Positions 11,681 to 21,186 of a stretch of DNA of 64,000 bases are shown in pieces. The position numbers and the translations under genes are program-made. The notes beneath the pieces were generated by a model, which saw only the letters and a list, made by a program, of their open reading frames with translations, had not been told where the DNA came from and searched no databases. Source of the DNA: Golubevia sp. BC0850 (Eukaryota; Basidiomycota; Exobasidiomycetes; Golubeviales; Golubeviaceae); the NCBI GenBank assembly GCA_012976225.1, contig JAAVVG010000004.1:496001-560000 (forward strand). The letters are read 5' to 3'. Position 1 is the stretch's first letter, and each line of letters opens with the position of its first letter.

Positions 11681-12638
11681 ATGCTTTCTTCCACTTCAAC
11701 TTCTCTTCGATTCCTTTCTTCCTCAAGTTCCATTCGAGGTCTAGCGACAAGAAGGCTGATATCAACTTCAACTCAATCCTTCAATCAGAATACTCTAGCC
11801 GATCAGTCCAGTTCAAGTTCGCAAGACTCTTCTTCCTCTTCTTCTTCATCCTCTCGGAATCAAAATCGATCCAAATCCTCCTCAAAGGAAACCAAACCTT
11901 TATCCCAAACAGAAGCAATCGAATTTAAACCATCAGATCTCTCAACCTTCCCATCTTTAATTCATCGAACCTCTCCTCTTTACGATGCAGGCATAACTTT
12001 CCAATCCCCACCTGTTGAAGGAGCTCCTTATCCATCTTCCTACACTTTAGTCAATGAAGAAGGTTCAAGACTTTTCAAATCGTCTCCTCCATCAGCAGAA
12101 GCTCTGATCGCTTCTTCAGGAGGCTCGACTTCAGGAACTTCAGGTTCAGATTCAGATGGAGCAGAATATCTTTCTTCAGTAACTTCCCTTTCCGTGAGAG
12201 AAATTAATGATTTACATCGTCATGCACTCCAGATCAAAAGAGTAGTTAGAATGTCAGGGAAAGGTAAAATTGCCAGAATCTCGGCTCTAGTGGTGGCTGG
12301 AAATGGAAAAGGGTTGGTTGGTTATGGAGAAGCCAAAGATGGAAATGGTGGGGTGGCTGCAAAGAAAGCTTTTCAACAAGCCGTGAAAAGTATGGATTAC
12401 GTTCAGAGATATGAGAATCGAACTGTGGAAACCGAGATTGAGGGGAAATGGAGTGCTACTAGAGTGATCCTGAGACCTAGACCTGCAGGTGAGTTTGAGA
12501 GAAGGGTCGAGGGAAGGCACTTGAGGAGGTAGCATCAAAAGCACGGCTGTTTGATCCTCTGCAAGTGTATTTGAGCCTGCTTTTTCGAATCGACACGCAT
12601 ACATCCATCCTCTCGGAGACTGCGTCCTTCTTAGCTAA

Positions 12639-12676
<38 letters not shown>

Positions 12677-12960
12677 TTCATCTCTTCTCAGGATTCGGTC
12701 TCAGAGTGCCACCTTCAATTCATGCAGTAGCTCGTTCAGCAGGCCTCTCTGATCTATCAGCTTCAATCAGAGGTTCAACAAACCCATCAGCAGTCGTGAA
12801 AGCCACCCTTCAAGCATTATGGCCAGGCTCTGCTCCAATCGGTTTGGGAGACGGTTTAGGTGGAAAGGCTAGGAGAGCAGACAAAGGAACTGGTCCCAGA
12901 ACTAGAGAAGAAATTATGAGGGAAAGAGGTAGGAGGTTGGAGGAAGTCAGATTGGACTAA
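11681..12960 (+). CDS. MRPS5: Mitochondrial small-subunit ribosomal protein uS5m
   Basis: Two exons (11681-12488 and 12692-12960) encode 358 residues. The N-terminus is Ser/Arg-rich without acidic residues (RFLSSSSSIRGLATRRL), as in mitochondrial import signals. The S5 N-terminal double-stranded RNA-binding domain is clear: RVVRMSGKGKIARISALVV, GNGKGLVGYGEAKDGNG and AAKKAFQQAVKSM. The second exon encodes the S5 C-terminal domain: GFGLRVPPSIHAVARSAGLSDLSASIRGSTNP. The linker between presequence and S5 domain is Ser-rich, as usual in fungal mitoribosomal proteins. A (CT)n microsatellite lies in the intron, after a plausible branch site GCTAAAC near 12634. Confidence 0.9.
12642..12672 (+). repeat. 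(CT)n microsatellite in the MRPS5 intron
   Basis: About 15 CT units lie between the branch-site-like GCTAAAC and the AG at 12690-12691. The repeat makes up the polypyrimidine tract of the single intron. Confidence 0.9.
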
Positions 12961-13474
12961 ATCAAAAATGAATGGGGTTTGACGCTCCCAAACCAAAATT
13001 AGAGTCTTCTGCTAGACTCAATTGCAGCTCACATGTTTCAACTAATTTCATTCAAAACGCAATTTGTCTTGTTCTGTTCGCTACAGGATCTATTCGCGCC
13101 AACTGTCTCACACTCATTCTTCTGTTCGTCTGTGTCTCGTCAGATAGAGAAGTCTAGACTTCATCCAGAAGCAAGACCGAATTTTCAAACTAGAGGTTTT
13201 GGTCAGGATGAACTTCGTCACTTTGTATCCCGCTCCCAAGATCCTACTTTCTTGACCCTTGCCCTCTCTTGACCCTGTTATCAATGTTAAGGTTTCTGAT
13301 TATCACCACCTCCCTGATGATGACCAAGACACAGAGCTTTCTCTGAGAAAGGTAAATTCTAGAGAAACAACTACTGCTGGAATGACGCGAAATTTTCTCC
13401 TTTTGAAGCGTCGCCTGTCGATTGAAAGGAAAACGGTAACTCCAAATTGTGTCAGCAAACCCTGATTTTCGATT
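12961..13474. other. Convergent spacer after MRPS5
   Basis: Only short open frames of unconvincing composition are present (for example 13033-13272). No splice-supported gene or known motif is seen. The spacer separates two tail-to-tail genes. Confidence 0.5.
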
Positions 13475-14956
13475 CTAGAATTCGATCCCCTTAAGAGCAA
13501 ACTCACCAACTTGTCCAAGTTTCATCAGCCTCAACTTGATCTTCCCATTTCTGAAAATCTGTTGATTCTTCAGAACGGATCTCTTTCTTTCCCAAACTCT
13601 TTGATGTTGCATAGAATCAATCGGTCTCCCATCAGATCTGATAGGATCGGAAGGTACGACCACCTCCTTCAAGTTTGGAAAGTTTCTGGACTTCTAGAAC
13701 TTGCCAATCATCATGTCTTCTTCGAATTCGTCTTCAGCTGGACCACTCATATCACCAACGTAATAAGGTAAAGAAAAAATCTCTAATGAATCAGGTAGTT
13801 TAAGGTCTTTGAAAAGTCCTAACATCGCATACTCTCCAGCTGCTAGGAACTTCAGATTCTTGAATTTTGACAGGTCGGTTGAAGATCTATCATCTGGATT
13901 TGCTTCGATTGTGACCAAACGCAGAGATCTCAGAGAATGAAATGAGCTTTGAAGAGTTGACAGACAGGAAGTGTAAAGACTGTTGGTGTCTCCTGGATTT
14001 CTAGTGATTCTCATCGTGCTGATTTCCAAGAATTCATGTTCATCAGTTACTTCAAGAAGATTGATAGCTGCTTCGGTCTTTTTGTTTCCGCCTTTCCAAG
14101 CCTGATTTGATTCTTTGCTTCTACCCCACCAAGTTCTTCTGTCTGACTTTATAAACATGTAAACAATCATCAATGCTAATTGCTTGACGGATGATAGACC
14201 TTTGAAAGTTGAATGGAGGTCTGCAAGAAAGGTAAAGTCATCCATAGTTAATGAACAAACTAGGCTAGCTCGACAGAGACTTTCACAAAACACCAAACCC
14301 CAGACGTCCCTTCTTGCAGAGAATGAATGGTCCTCATCAGTATCTGGAGGTAGAAGGACTTGGATTCTCTTCAAAGAATGACTTAAAAACTTCAATGGAC
14401 TCAACTTTCATTATCTCTAGTTTGAAACGGAAAGTCAAACCAAATATTATCCATGACTAGAACTTGAAGGTCAGTGGCCTTTTCAAAGACATATCTCAAA
14501 CAATTATTAATTTCACTAACTGCATTTTGGTCGTCATATCTTCTCTCAGTCTTTGAAAGATTTAAAGTTGAGAATTGAACGAAGTCTTTCGTGGTCTTTG
14601 TGAGCTTTTTCATAGCTACTGAACCTTGAGAAACCATAGCTGTGTAGTGAAAAGTCTTGATCATTTCTCCAAATTCTTCATCCCTTTTCAGGAGAGTTCG
14701 AAGAGATTGAAGATGCTCGATTGAGACGGTGACGTTGTGCAGCAGGGAAGATTGAAACAGTCTCCAAGAGAGAAACCCAGTCTGGGGGTGCTGACAACAA
14801 ACAAGGCGACAGAGTTCTGAGAAAACTCACCGACAAATGGCAAATTAGATTCTCGAGATCTATAGATGGTAGAGAAAGATTTAAAGAATGAAGAAAAAAT
14901 TGAAGAGGTCTGTGTTTTCCCATTTCATTTTCTCCAGGACGCAAGGACCCATCCAT
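13475..14956 (-). pseudogene. Leucine-rich-repeat/F-box-like paralogue, interrupted
   Basis: The minus-strand reading starts at ATG 14956 (MDGSLRPGENEMGKHRPLQF). A GTGAGT intron lies at about 14830 down. The reading continues through HNVTVSIEHLQSLRTLLKRD and MIKTFHYTAMVSQGS. Near 14404 the frame changes by one base with no plausible intron. The next frame encodes SPLKFLSHSLKRIQVLLPP, SDRRTWWGRSKES and LPDSLEIFSLPYYVGDM. A TAG at 13694-13696 interrupts it, and the same frame resumes with KSRNFPNLKEVVVPSDP to a stop at 13475. It is clearly related to the gene at 828-2465, and both lose their frame in the same linker just before a conserved NLK segment. The family is unnamed. Both copies decaying, or an unrecognised intron at the shared linker, are the main readings. 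Confidence 0.55.
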
Positions 14957-16049
14957 GATCGACTAATCGATGACCAGACCCTCTTCTTACTTCGCCTGGC
15001 TTTTTTCCAAATCATCATCTTCGAAGCTTCGAGCTGAAGAATTCTCACTTTTCTTAACAGAATCTCTGCAGTTCAAAAAGGTGAGCTTTTGCTTCCCAGA
15101 TGTGAAGGAGGCAAAAATTGAAACCAGGGGTCTGATCGTTCTAGAGCTTGCTCTAATAGTACTTCACTGGAGAAAGCACCTGAACATGATCGTTGTCCGT
15201 TGATGAGTTCCCTATGACTACATTTCTCCAGTCATCTTTGGTCCTAGCTTTTGACATAGAGAGAAGATCACTCCCAGCACGAGTTTTTGGAGGTCCAATT
15301 TACATTCAGTTCTGTTCAATACTCATCTTTTTGTCTTCTCTTCCCTTCAGTGCCTACAGAACCAGGTTCAAATTTCGGTGACGTTGGTGAGTTTGCTGCT
15401 TGGGTCAATTTTTGTGACTGTACTTCATTCTTAGGGATCCATCCCTTCTTTCTGTCTCATCAACAGCCTCAACAGGTGACGCTTCAAAGGAAGAGCTTCG
15501 CTTCACACCAGGACTTCGCATACAAATAGAATACTGTCAAGCTCAAGCTCAAGCCCAAAATCTTCTACCCTCTGCTGGAAGAACTCGAGTCACGGAGAGC
15601 ACACGCACGGTATCAGACTTTAAGAGGTTGCAAATCAACCTAATCCACTCTGTGGTCCAACAGATTATCTCGGCCCCTTTCCAAATCACTCGATGTACCG
15701 CACTCGTTCGAGGGGGAGGTTCCGAGCGGTCGTTTTGAAGATGGAACCAAAGAAGTGAGACTTGTCACTTGAAGGGAAGGAGAAGGGGAGCCCGAAACCT
15801 CACGATCCCCTCTCGAGAGACAATCTCTTCGATTATCTGAGTGGAGCATAGAATTTCAGTAAAAGTGAGGCATGGGTAAAAGCTTTTATTTAAGGATAGA
15901 GGTGTACGGTCTCCATCGAGACAGCTCTCTCTCTCTTCTCCTGAAGCGATGGGACTGAAGCCTCCCATAGACCCTTCAAGACGAGCCTTTCTTTAGGAAG
16001 TCTCAAAGCCTCCCCACCTTTTCAAGCTCTCCCAACTTTAACATTCAAT
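14957..16049. other. Long stretch without a supported gene
   Basis: A short open frame at 14970-15203 starts only 14 bp from the divergent paralogue above and has no family match. Other short frames (15193-15529, 15640-15968) are equally unsupported. The right end holds the promoter of the mini-protein at 16050, including a TTATTTAA box near 15886. Confidence 0.5.
15886..15893 (+). promoter_or_regulatory. TATA-like box for the cysteine-rich mini-protein
   Basis: TTATTTAA sits about 160 bp upstream of the ATG at 16050. The spacing resembles that of the TATA box before the other secreted-peptide gene (3029 to 3205). Confidence 0.35.
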
Positions 16050-16657
16050 ATGAACTTCAAACTGTTGAGTATCTTCCTCGCCGCCTTGACTTTGGCCAAC
16101 ACTGTCTCAGGACAAAAATGCATCACTAGGGAGCCTAGTCCCTGCACTCAGTGAGTTGAGTAGTTGAAATATCAAGTAGAAGGCTCGCACTGTGAACCTG
16201 ACTGGTCACGCTGGTCTCTTTGTTCTGATGTTCTTTTCGCTCTCTTCGATCTTCTGTCCTTTCCTCTGTTTCTTCCTTTCTCTCTTTTCTCCTTCTCTGC
16301 TTTCAAGTAATGATTGGTGAGTGTTCAGTGTCTTGTTGAGTTCCAAAGTGGAACAAGCTCTGGACACCTGAACAACTCTGAACAGGTTGTGTTTTCTTCA
16401 TCCCTTCTTTCCATCACAGTGCGCAAGTAGGAGCCTGTCCAAGCTATGCTCCAACTTGCGATCGTTTCGTCAGTGAGTTGAGTCGAATTCTCAAGTTTTG
16501 GGTCAGAATCTTGGCTCAAGGGACGAGGAGCATTTCATTTTTGCTTTGAAATGAAAGGTTGACTTTTTGTTTTGTCCCCCCTCCCCTTTCCCGTGCCTCC
16601 AATGCCCAATCAGTCTCAGCCAATCCATGTGACATAGAGCAGTGTGGATGTTCATGA
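16050..16657 (+). CDS. Cysteine-rich secreted mini-protein, three exons
   Basis: Each exon is too short to stand out as an open frame. Exon 1 (16050-16150) encodes a signal peptide, MNFKLLSIFLAALTLANTVSG, then QKCITREPSPCT. It ends at GTGAGT with two bases of a codon. Exon 2 (16420-16472) reads AQVGACPSYAPTCDRFV and ends at another GTGAGT. Exon 3 starts at either of two AGs six bases apart (16614 or 16620), both in frame, and ends NPCDIEQCGCS with a stop at 16655-16657. The mature part of about 42-44 residues has seven cysteines. Three exons joining in frame, a signal peptide and Cys enrichment make a real gene likely. Candidate roles are effector, antimicrobial peptide or cell-wall protein; none is proven. 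Confidence 0.6.
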
Positions 16658-16981
16658 TGATTTGATCCAAATTGCTTTCCTTCAAAAGCTTCAGGGAGGG
16701 AGGAAGGGCGACGGCTCCTTTGTCATCAATGTCGATTTTTCGAATTGATGGCCCTACCTTCCGTCCTTCACAAAACCAAAAAAAAAAGACTGATTCTTCT
16801 TGGCGAGATTTTTGTGATTGCCCAGGTCATTTTACTCTAAATGCAGAGACCGGCGAAACCTTGTTCGAAAATCGTTCTGGAATCATCTTTCAGAACTGGT
16901 CAACATCTTCTCATTTCACAGAGAATTTCATCCTTCATCCTAATGATACATGCATGAATAGCATTAACCTAAGAAGGGCCG
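16658..16981. other. Convergent spacer, mini-protein gene and PEX2
   Basis: This is the 3' flank of two tail-to-tail genes. A T/A-rich run around 16780 and scattered short open frames are all that is visible. Confidence 0.5.
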
Positions 16982-19383
16982 TCACCTTTTAGAACTTCCA
17001 ACCTGAACCTTTTCCCTCTTCTCCCCGACATCAAAACTCAATTCCTCATCCTCTTCATTATCGAAAAGATTGTCTACTCCATCATGATCCTCCCCTTCCT
17101 CAACTTTCACTACTTCAACCTCTTCTTCTTCATCCTCATCCTGACCTTCCCACCTCCTAATCTCTCTAACAACACCATTGCATCTCAAACATTTCCAACC
17201 ACCAAATTCTTTATCATCACCAATTTCCTCTCCAGTTTCTTCGCTAAGTAATTCTCTACTTGAACAAACATAACAATACCTATGTTTACAAGGTAAACAT
17301 TCATAGGGGATATTAGCCTTCGTTAAAGAGTAAGGGATTCCAGTCGGAGAATATTGATTCTCTCTGCTTGTAGTAGATTGAGGAATTGAAACTGTAGTAG
17401 AAGTAGATCTTTGAATTGAATTTGATCCATCACCTTCAAGATTAGAACCTCTAGGATTTATCAAACTACCAGAACTTGGATCCAAAGGATCAGAATTTGG
17501 TATACCTCTTCTAATCATTTCTTTAGCTTTTTTCTTTCCTTTATTACCTTCTTCCAATTCTTTCTTTTGATAACAAATCGCACAGATTGAATTTGGTAAC
17601 CAATGATATTCTCCAATTTCTTTTCCTCCTTCTTCATCATCAATTCCTTTTCCTTTACTTCCAATTTTCAAACTTGTCAAAACTTTAGAATGATTAGGAT
17701 TGAACTTGACCTTCTTAGAAATTGGATCTTTAGTTAAACCAAAAGGAGTAGTTAAGAACTTTGGCAAAAGTAAGTAAAGAAGGTTTAAAACTCTAGGATG
17801 ATTTGGTAGACGAACAAGTTTTTTTAAAAGTCGTTTTGGTTTTAGGAGGGGAAGTAGAAAGAGGAGGAATTCCTGTCAAAGATGAGAAGAGGTGAGGGAA
17901 AAGGTCATTGGCAAAGGAGAAGAAGAAAGGAAAGGCTTTTTGAGAGGGCAACCCCTTTGCAAGATCTGGAAATTTTTGAATGTGAGCAGCGCATAGCATA
18001 CTCACTGTAAAAGCATGCCAAACCAATTGTCGATTCAGAAATTCAAAAGAAACGTTTCGGTTCATGATTCTCTGAGCATAAATTAATCTCATTCCTAAAA
18101 TCCTATCTGTAAGTGTTCGGAATCTGAGAAAAAAAGAAGAGGTTAAGGGTAAGCATCGATCAGTTTTCCTCTGAACCAAAAGGTCACCTTTCTCGCCATA
18201 GAATTGTTTGAAAGAACTTCTTGAAAAATCGAGTTTTCCAAGGATTCAATTTTGAAAAGAGAAAGAGAGATGCATACTCACTTCCCATCCCCCAAGAAAA
18301 CCCCAAAATTAACCAGGGCAACCAATCCATAAGCTCTCTGAACTTTGTCCAAAAGGTTCCATAACCTTCTCTGAAAGGTTTCAGGACCTGATTCAGAGTA
18401 AGAAAGGGAAGTCATGTAACGTTCTAAACGGGAATTACCATAGGGGAGTAGGATTGTTAGGAGTGGGTAGAGAGTTAATTGAAGGACTGAGAGAGGAGCA
18501 TCTTTATAGGTTGATTGGACTTCGAGGAGATGAGAAGGGGTGAAAGAGAAAGAGGGAAAAGAGGGGTAGGAGTTGGTTAGTGGGCGACAGATGGTAGGAT
18601 GAACGGGAGAAGATGTCTTGAGACTTGGGATGGGGTTAGAGTTTGAATGTTCCCTCTTCTTTTTTGGGCGAGACTTGTGTGTGTTGAGTATAGAATCTCA
18701 CTTGGTTCTCTACTCTTGTGCTTCGAAGGAAGAGCTGGAGACTCCTAATCAGCTTTCACAGTGCTTGAGATCCGGAGGTGGCCAATCCTTGTAACGTCCC
18801 TTCACAGAGTCCTTCTCTTCAGAACTGTCCGATTTCCTCTACAATAAGAATGATTCCCTTTCTTTCCAAGACTCTGTTAACTCACGACCTTTTCTATGTA
18901 ACCATTCATTTCTATACCTGAGATTTTGAAGCATAGCTCCATAAGTAGCACCTCTATCTACAATCGAGAGTTTGAACAAAGCCAGTTTTAAGATTAGAAG
19001 TAATTCGGGTTCTAGATCTGTAGGTAAAGTGGACTAGTCATAGTCATAGGAGGTCAGAGAGTGAAAGGGTTAGCTTAATGAGGGGAAAAGAAAGAAAGCA
19101 GTTTCAAGTCATACGACAGCTAAGAAGTTAGAACTGAACCTACTTTTATGTTAGCCAGAGCAGATTTTAAAGGGGATAATAACATGTTAATCAATTCTGA
19201 ATCTAACAATTCAGCATCTAATTGATTGACCCTTTGAATTCTTAAAGGTGGAGATTGAAAATGTGGAAGTCTATGCTTGATGGTTGAAATTGCAGGTGAG
19301 GCAGAAGTTGCAGCTGATGACCAGAAATGATTCAAATTCATACTTGACGTTGAATCAGCAGTTGAATCATCAGAGGATGTCAT
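16982..19383 (-). CDS. PEX2: Peroxisomal RING peroxin PEX2
   Basis: Multi-exon minus-strand gene; start ATG at 19383 (MTSSDDSTADSTSSMNLNHF). Early exons carry LRIQRVNQLDAELLDSELINMLLSPLKSAL and then DLEPELLLILKLALFKLSIVDRG, the conserved Pex2/Pex12 N-terminal part. Middle exons carry FQRRLWNLLDKVQRAYGL, then FRTLTDRILGMRLIYAQ and MNRNVSFEFLNRQLVWHAFT. After an intron (18005-17873) the last exon begins EFLLFLLPLLKPKRLLKKLVRL, the membrane segment expected in Pex2. The C-terminus is a RING (CAIC ... PCKHRYCYVC ... WKCLRC) with a 94-residue insertion between the second and third zinc ligands, then an acidic tail. Pex2 forms the PEX2-PEX10-PEX12 ubiquitin ligase that recycles PEX5. The positions of the first introns are less certain. 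Confidence 0.85.
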
Positions 19384-19474
19384 TTTGAAGATAAGGTGGG
19401 TGGGTGGCAGGAGAGGTTGAATCCGGCTATCATATCCTCCCATCCTCTTAATCATCTATCATCTATCCAGCATC
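19384..19474. promoter_or_regulatory. 91-bp divergent promoter PEX2/XAP5
   Basis: Start codons of PEX2 (minus) and the XAP5 gene (plus) are only 91 bp apart. Any core promoter must be bidirectional or overlap the other gene's leader. An in-frame upstream ATG for PEX2 at 19455 would shorten the spacer further. Confidence 0.6.
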
Positions 19475-21049
19475 ATGGCGTCATCGCAATCTGAAGGATC
19501 TCGAGCAGCTAAGCATACCAAAGCAAGAGAGACGATGATGTCAGATTTCGAAAAGCAAAAAGCTGCTTTAATTCAAGAAAGTGAAAGATCTTCAAGATCA
19601 GCTTCAGATAGATTCGTCGGTAAAATCGATTCAATAGATGAAGCTTTGAAAAAATCAACAGTCGGTTTAGTTAAATTGGAAGATTTTCAAAGGACCAGAG
19701 CTGAATTGGAAGAAAAGAAAAGGTTGGAAAATGGTAAGGGGATAGGAGAGCATGGAGAAGGAAGTAAGAAGAGAAAGTCAAAAGAAGATGGTAAAGATAA
19801 GTCAAAGGAAAAATCTAAGAAAGGAAAAGGAAAAGATAAGAAGAAGAATAACCTGAGTTTTGGATTTGATGATGAGGAAGAAGAGGGAGAAGGAATTGTT
19901 AAAAAGAGGAAACTTGATGGAAATGGAGTAGAGGAGAAAGAAAAAGGAGAAGAAACTTTGAAGAAGACTTTGCTTAAAAATCCATCTGTAGATACAAGTT
20001 TCTTACCAGATAGATCTAGAGAAGAAAAAGATAGGAGTGAAAGAGAAACTTTAAGGAGAGAATGGTTGGAAAAACAAGAGGAAATGAAATTGGAAGAGAT
20101 TTCTATCACTTATTCTTGGTGGGATGGAAGTGGTCATAGAAAAGTTGTTAGAGTGAGTACGGATTATGAAAAACACCCTTGGGATGATGATGGGGTCTTT
20201 TATACAGAGGTTTGAAGGGATGAAGAGGCATGGTCTAAGGTAGTTGAAATCGTTCATCCCTTCTTGAAATGACTCTCACAACTAATTCCACCCTCCTTTT
20301 TCTAATCAAACAGTGTCGAAAAGGAGATTCAATAGCTGCATTCCTAGAAAAATGTAGACTTCAATTTCCGGATTTAAGAGGGATAAGTGTTGACAACATG
20401 ATGTATATCAAGGTAAGTAACTAGTCCTTCTCTCTCTCTTCCTCGACATCCTTCCAACCTCTCCCGCCTTTCCCACTTTCTCAAACTTATCTAGCTTTCC
20501 CTATTATCTCCTGTTTCTCACTTCCCTCTCCTCTCTTTCTTCTCTCCCATTACCCTTCCCTCTCCAACCCCTCCCCCTCCAATCTCTCTACTCTATTCGA
20601 TCACAAACAAAAGGAAGATCTAATCATCCCTCATCATTACACCTTCTACGATTTCATAGTCAATAAAGCAAGAGGGAAATCAGGTCCACTTTTCAATTTC
20701 GACGTTCATGACGATGTTAGATTGTTGGCTGATGCTAGGATTGAAAAGGATGAATCTCATGCTGGCAAAGTTGTGGTGAGTCGCTAATCCCCCTTTCTTA
20801 TCTTTTTCATTCATTTGTTCTTTATTCTTTCGAACGAATATTTCAACGAGTAGGAGGGTTGAGATGCGAGAGAGAGAAGAGAGAGAGAGATTCGAAGGGA
20901 ATTTCGAGCTCACCAGCATCTTTTTTTTGACTTTTTTTTACAGGAAAGAGGGTGGTATAATCGAAATAAACACATCTTCCCTGCTTCAAGTGAGTCCATT
21001 CTCTCTCGTCCTGTGTCGGTCTTGACGCTGGGTTAATTAAGCTTCTTCT

Positions 21050-21121
<72 letters not shown>

Positions 21122-21186
21122 CTTTCATCTCAGGATGGGAAGTCTACGATCCAAAGAAAGATTATGGTTCTTATACTATTGGTTAA
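19475..21186 (+). CDS. XAP5/FAM50 family nuclear protein
   Basis: Five exons (19475-20152, 20314-20412, 20614-20775, 20944-20989, 21134-21186) join in phase and give 345 residues, close to human FAM50A (339). The N-terminal half is Lys/Glu-rich ([20 protein letters not shown]) and likely coiled and nuclear. The XAP5 domain follows: [16 protein letters not shown], then [57 protein letters not shown] and [17 protein letters not shown] at the very end. FAM50/XAP5 proteins associate with spliceosomal C complexes and affect transcription and splicing. The last intron contains a 64-bp (CT)n microsatellite. Divergent from PEX2. Confidence 0.9.
21054..21117 (+). repeat. Long (CT)n microsatellite in the last XAP5 intron
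   Basis: About 32 CT units in a row end 15 bp before the 3' splice site at 21133. It is the longest simple repeat in the window and forms the polypyrimidine tract. Confidence 0.95.

Noticed and set aside
14970-15203. 77-codon plus-strand frame (MTRPSSYFAWLFSKSSSS)
   Set aside because: It starts 14 bp from the divergent paralogue's ATG, has no family resemblance and no supporting splice structure.
17819-17825. Apparent frameshift in PEX2 at a run of seven T (A on the coding strand)
   Set aside because: An intron from 18005 to 17873 explains it. Joining HAFT to EFLLFLLPLLKPKRLLKKL restores the expected Pex2 sequence without any frame change.
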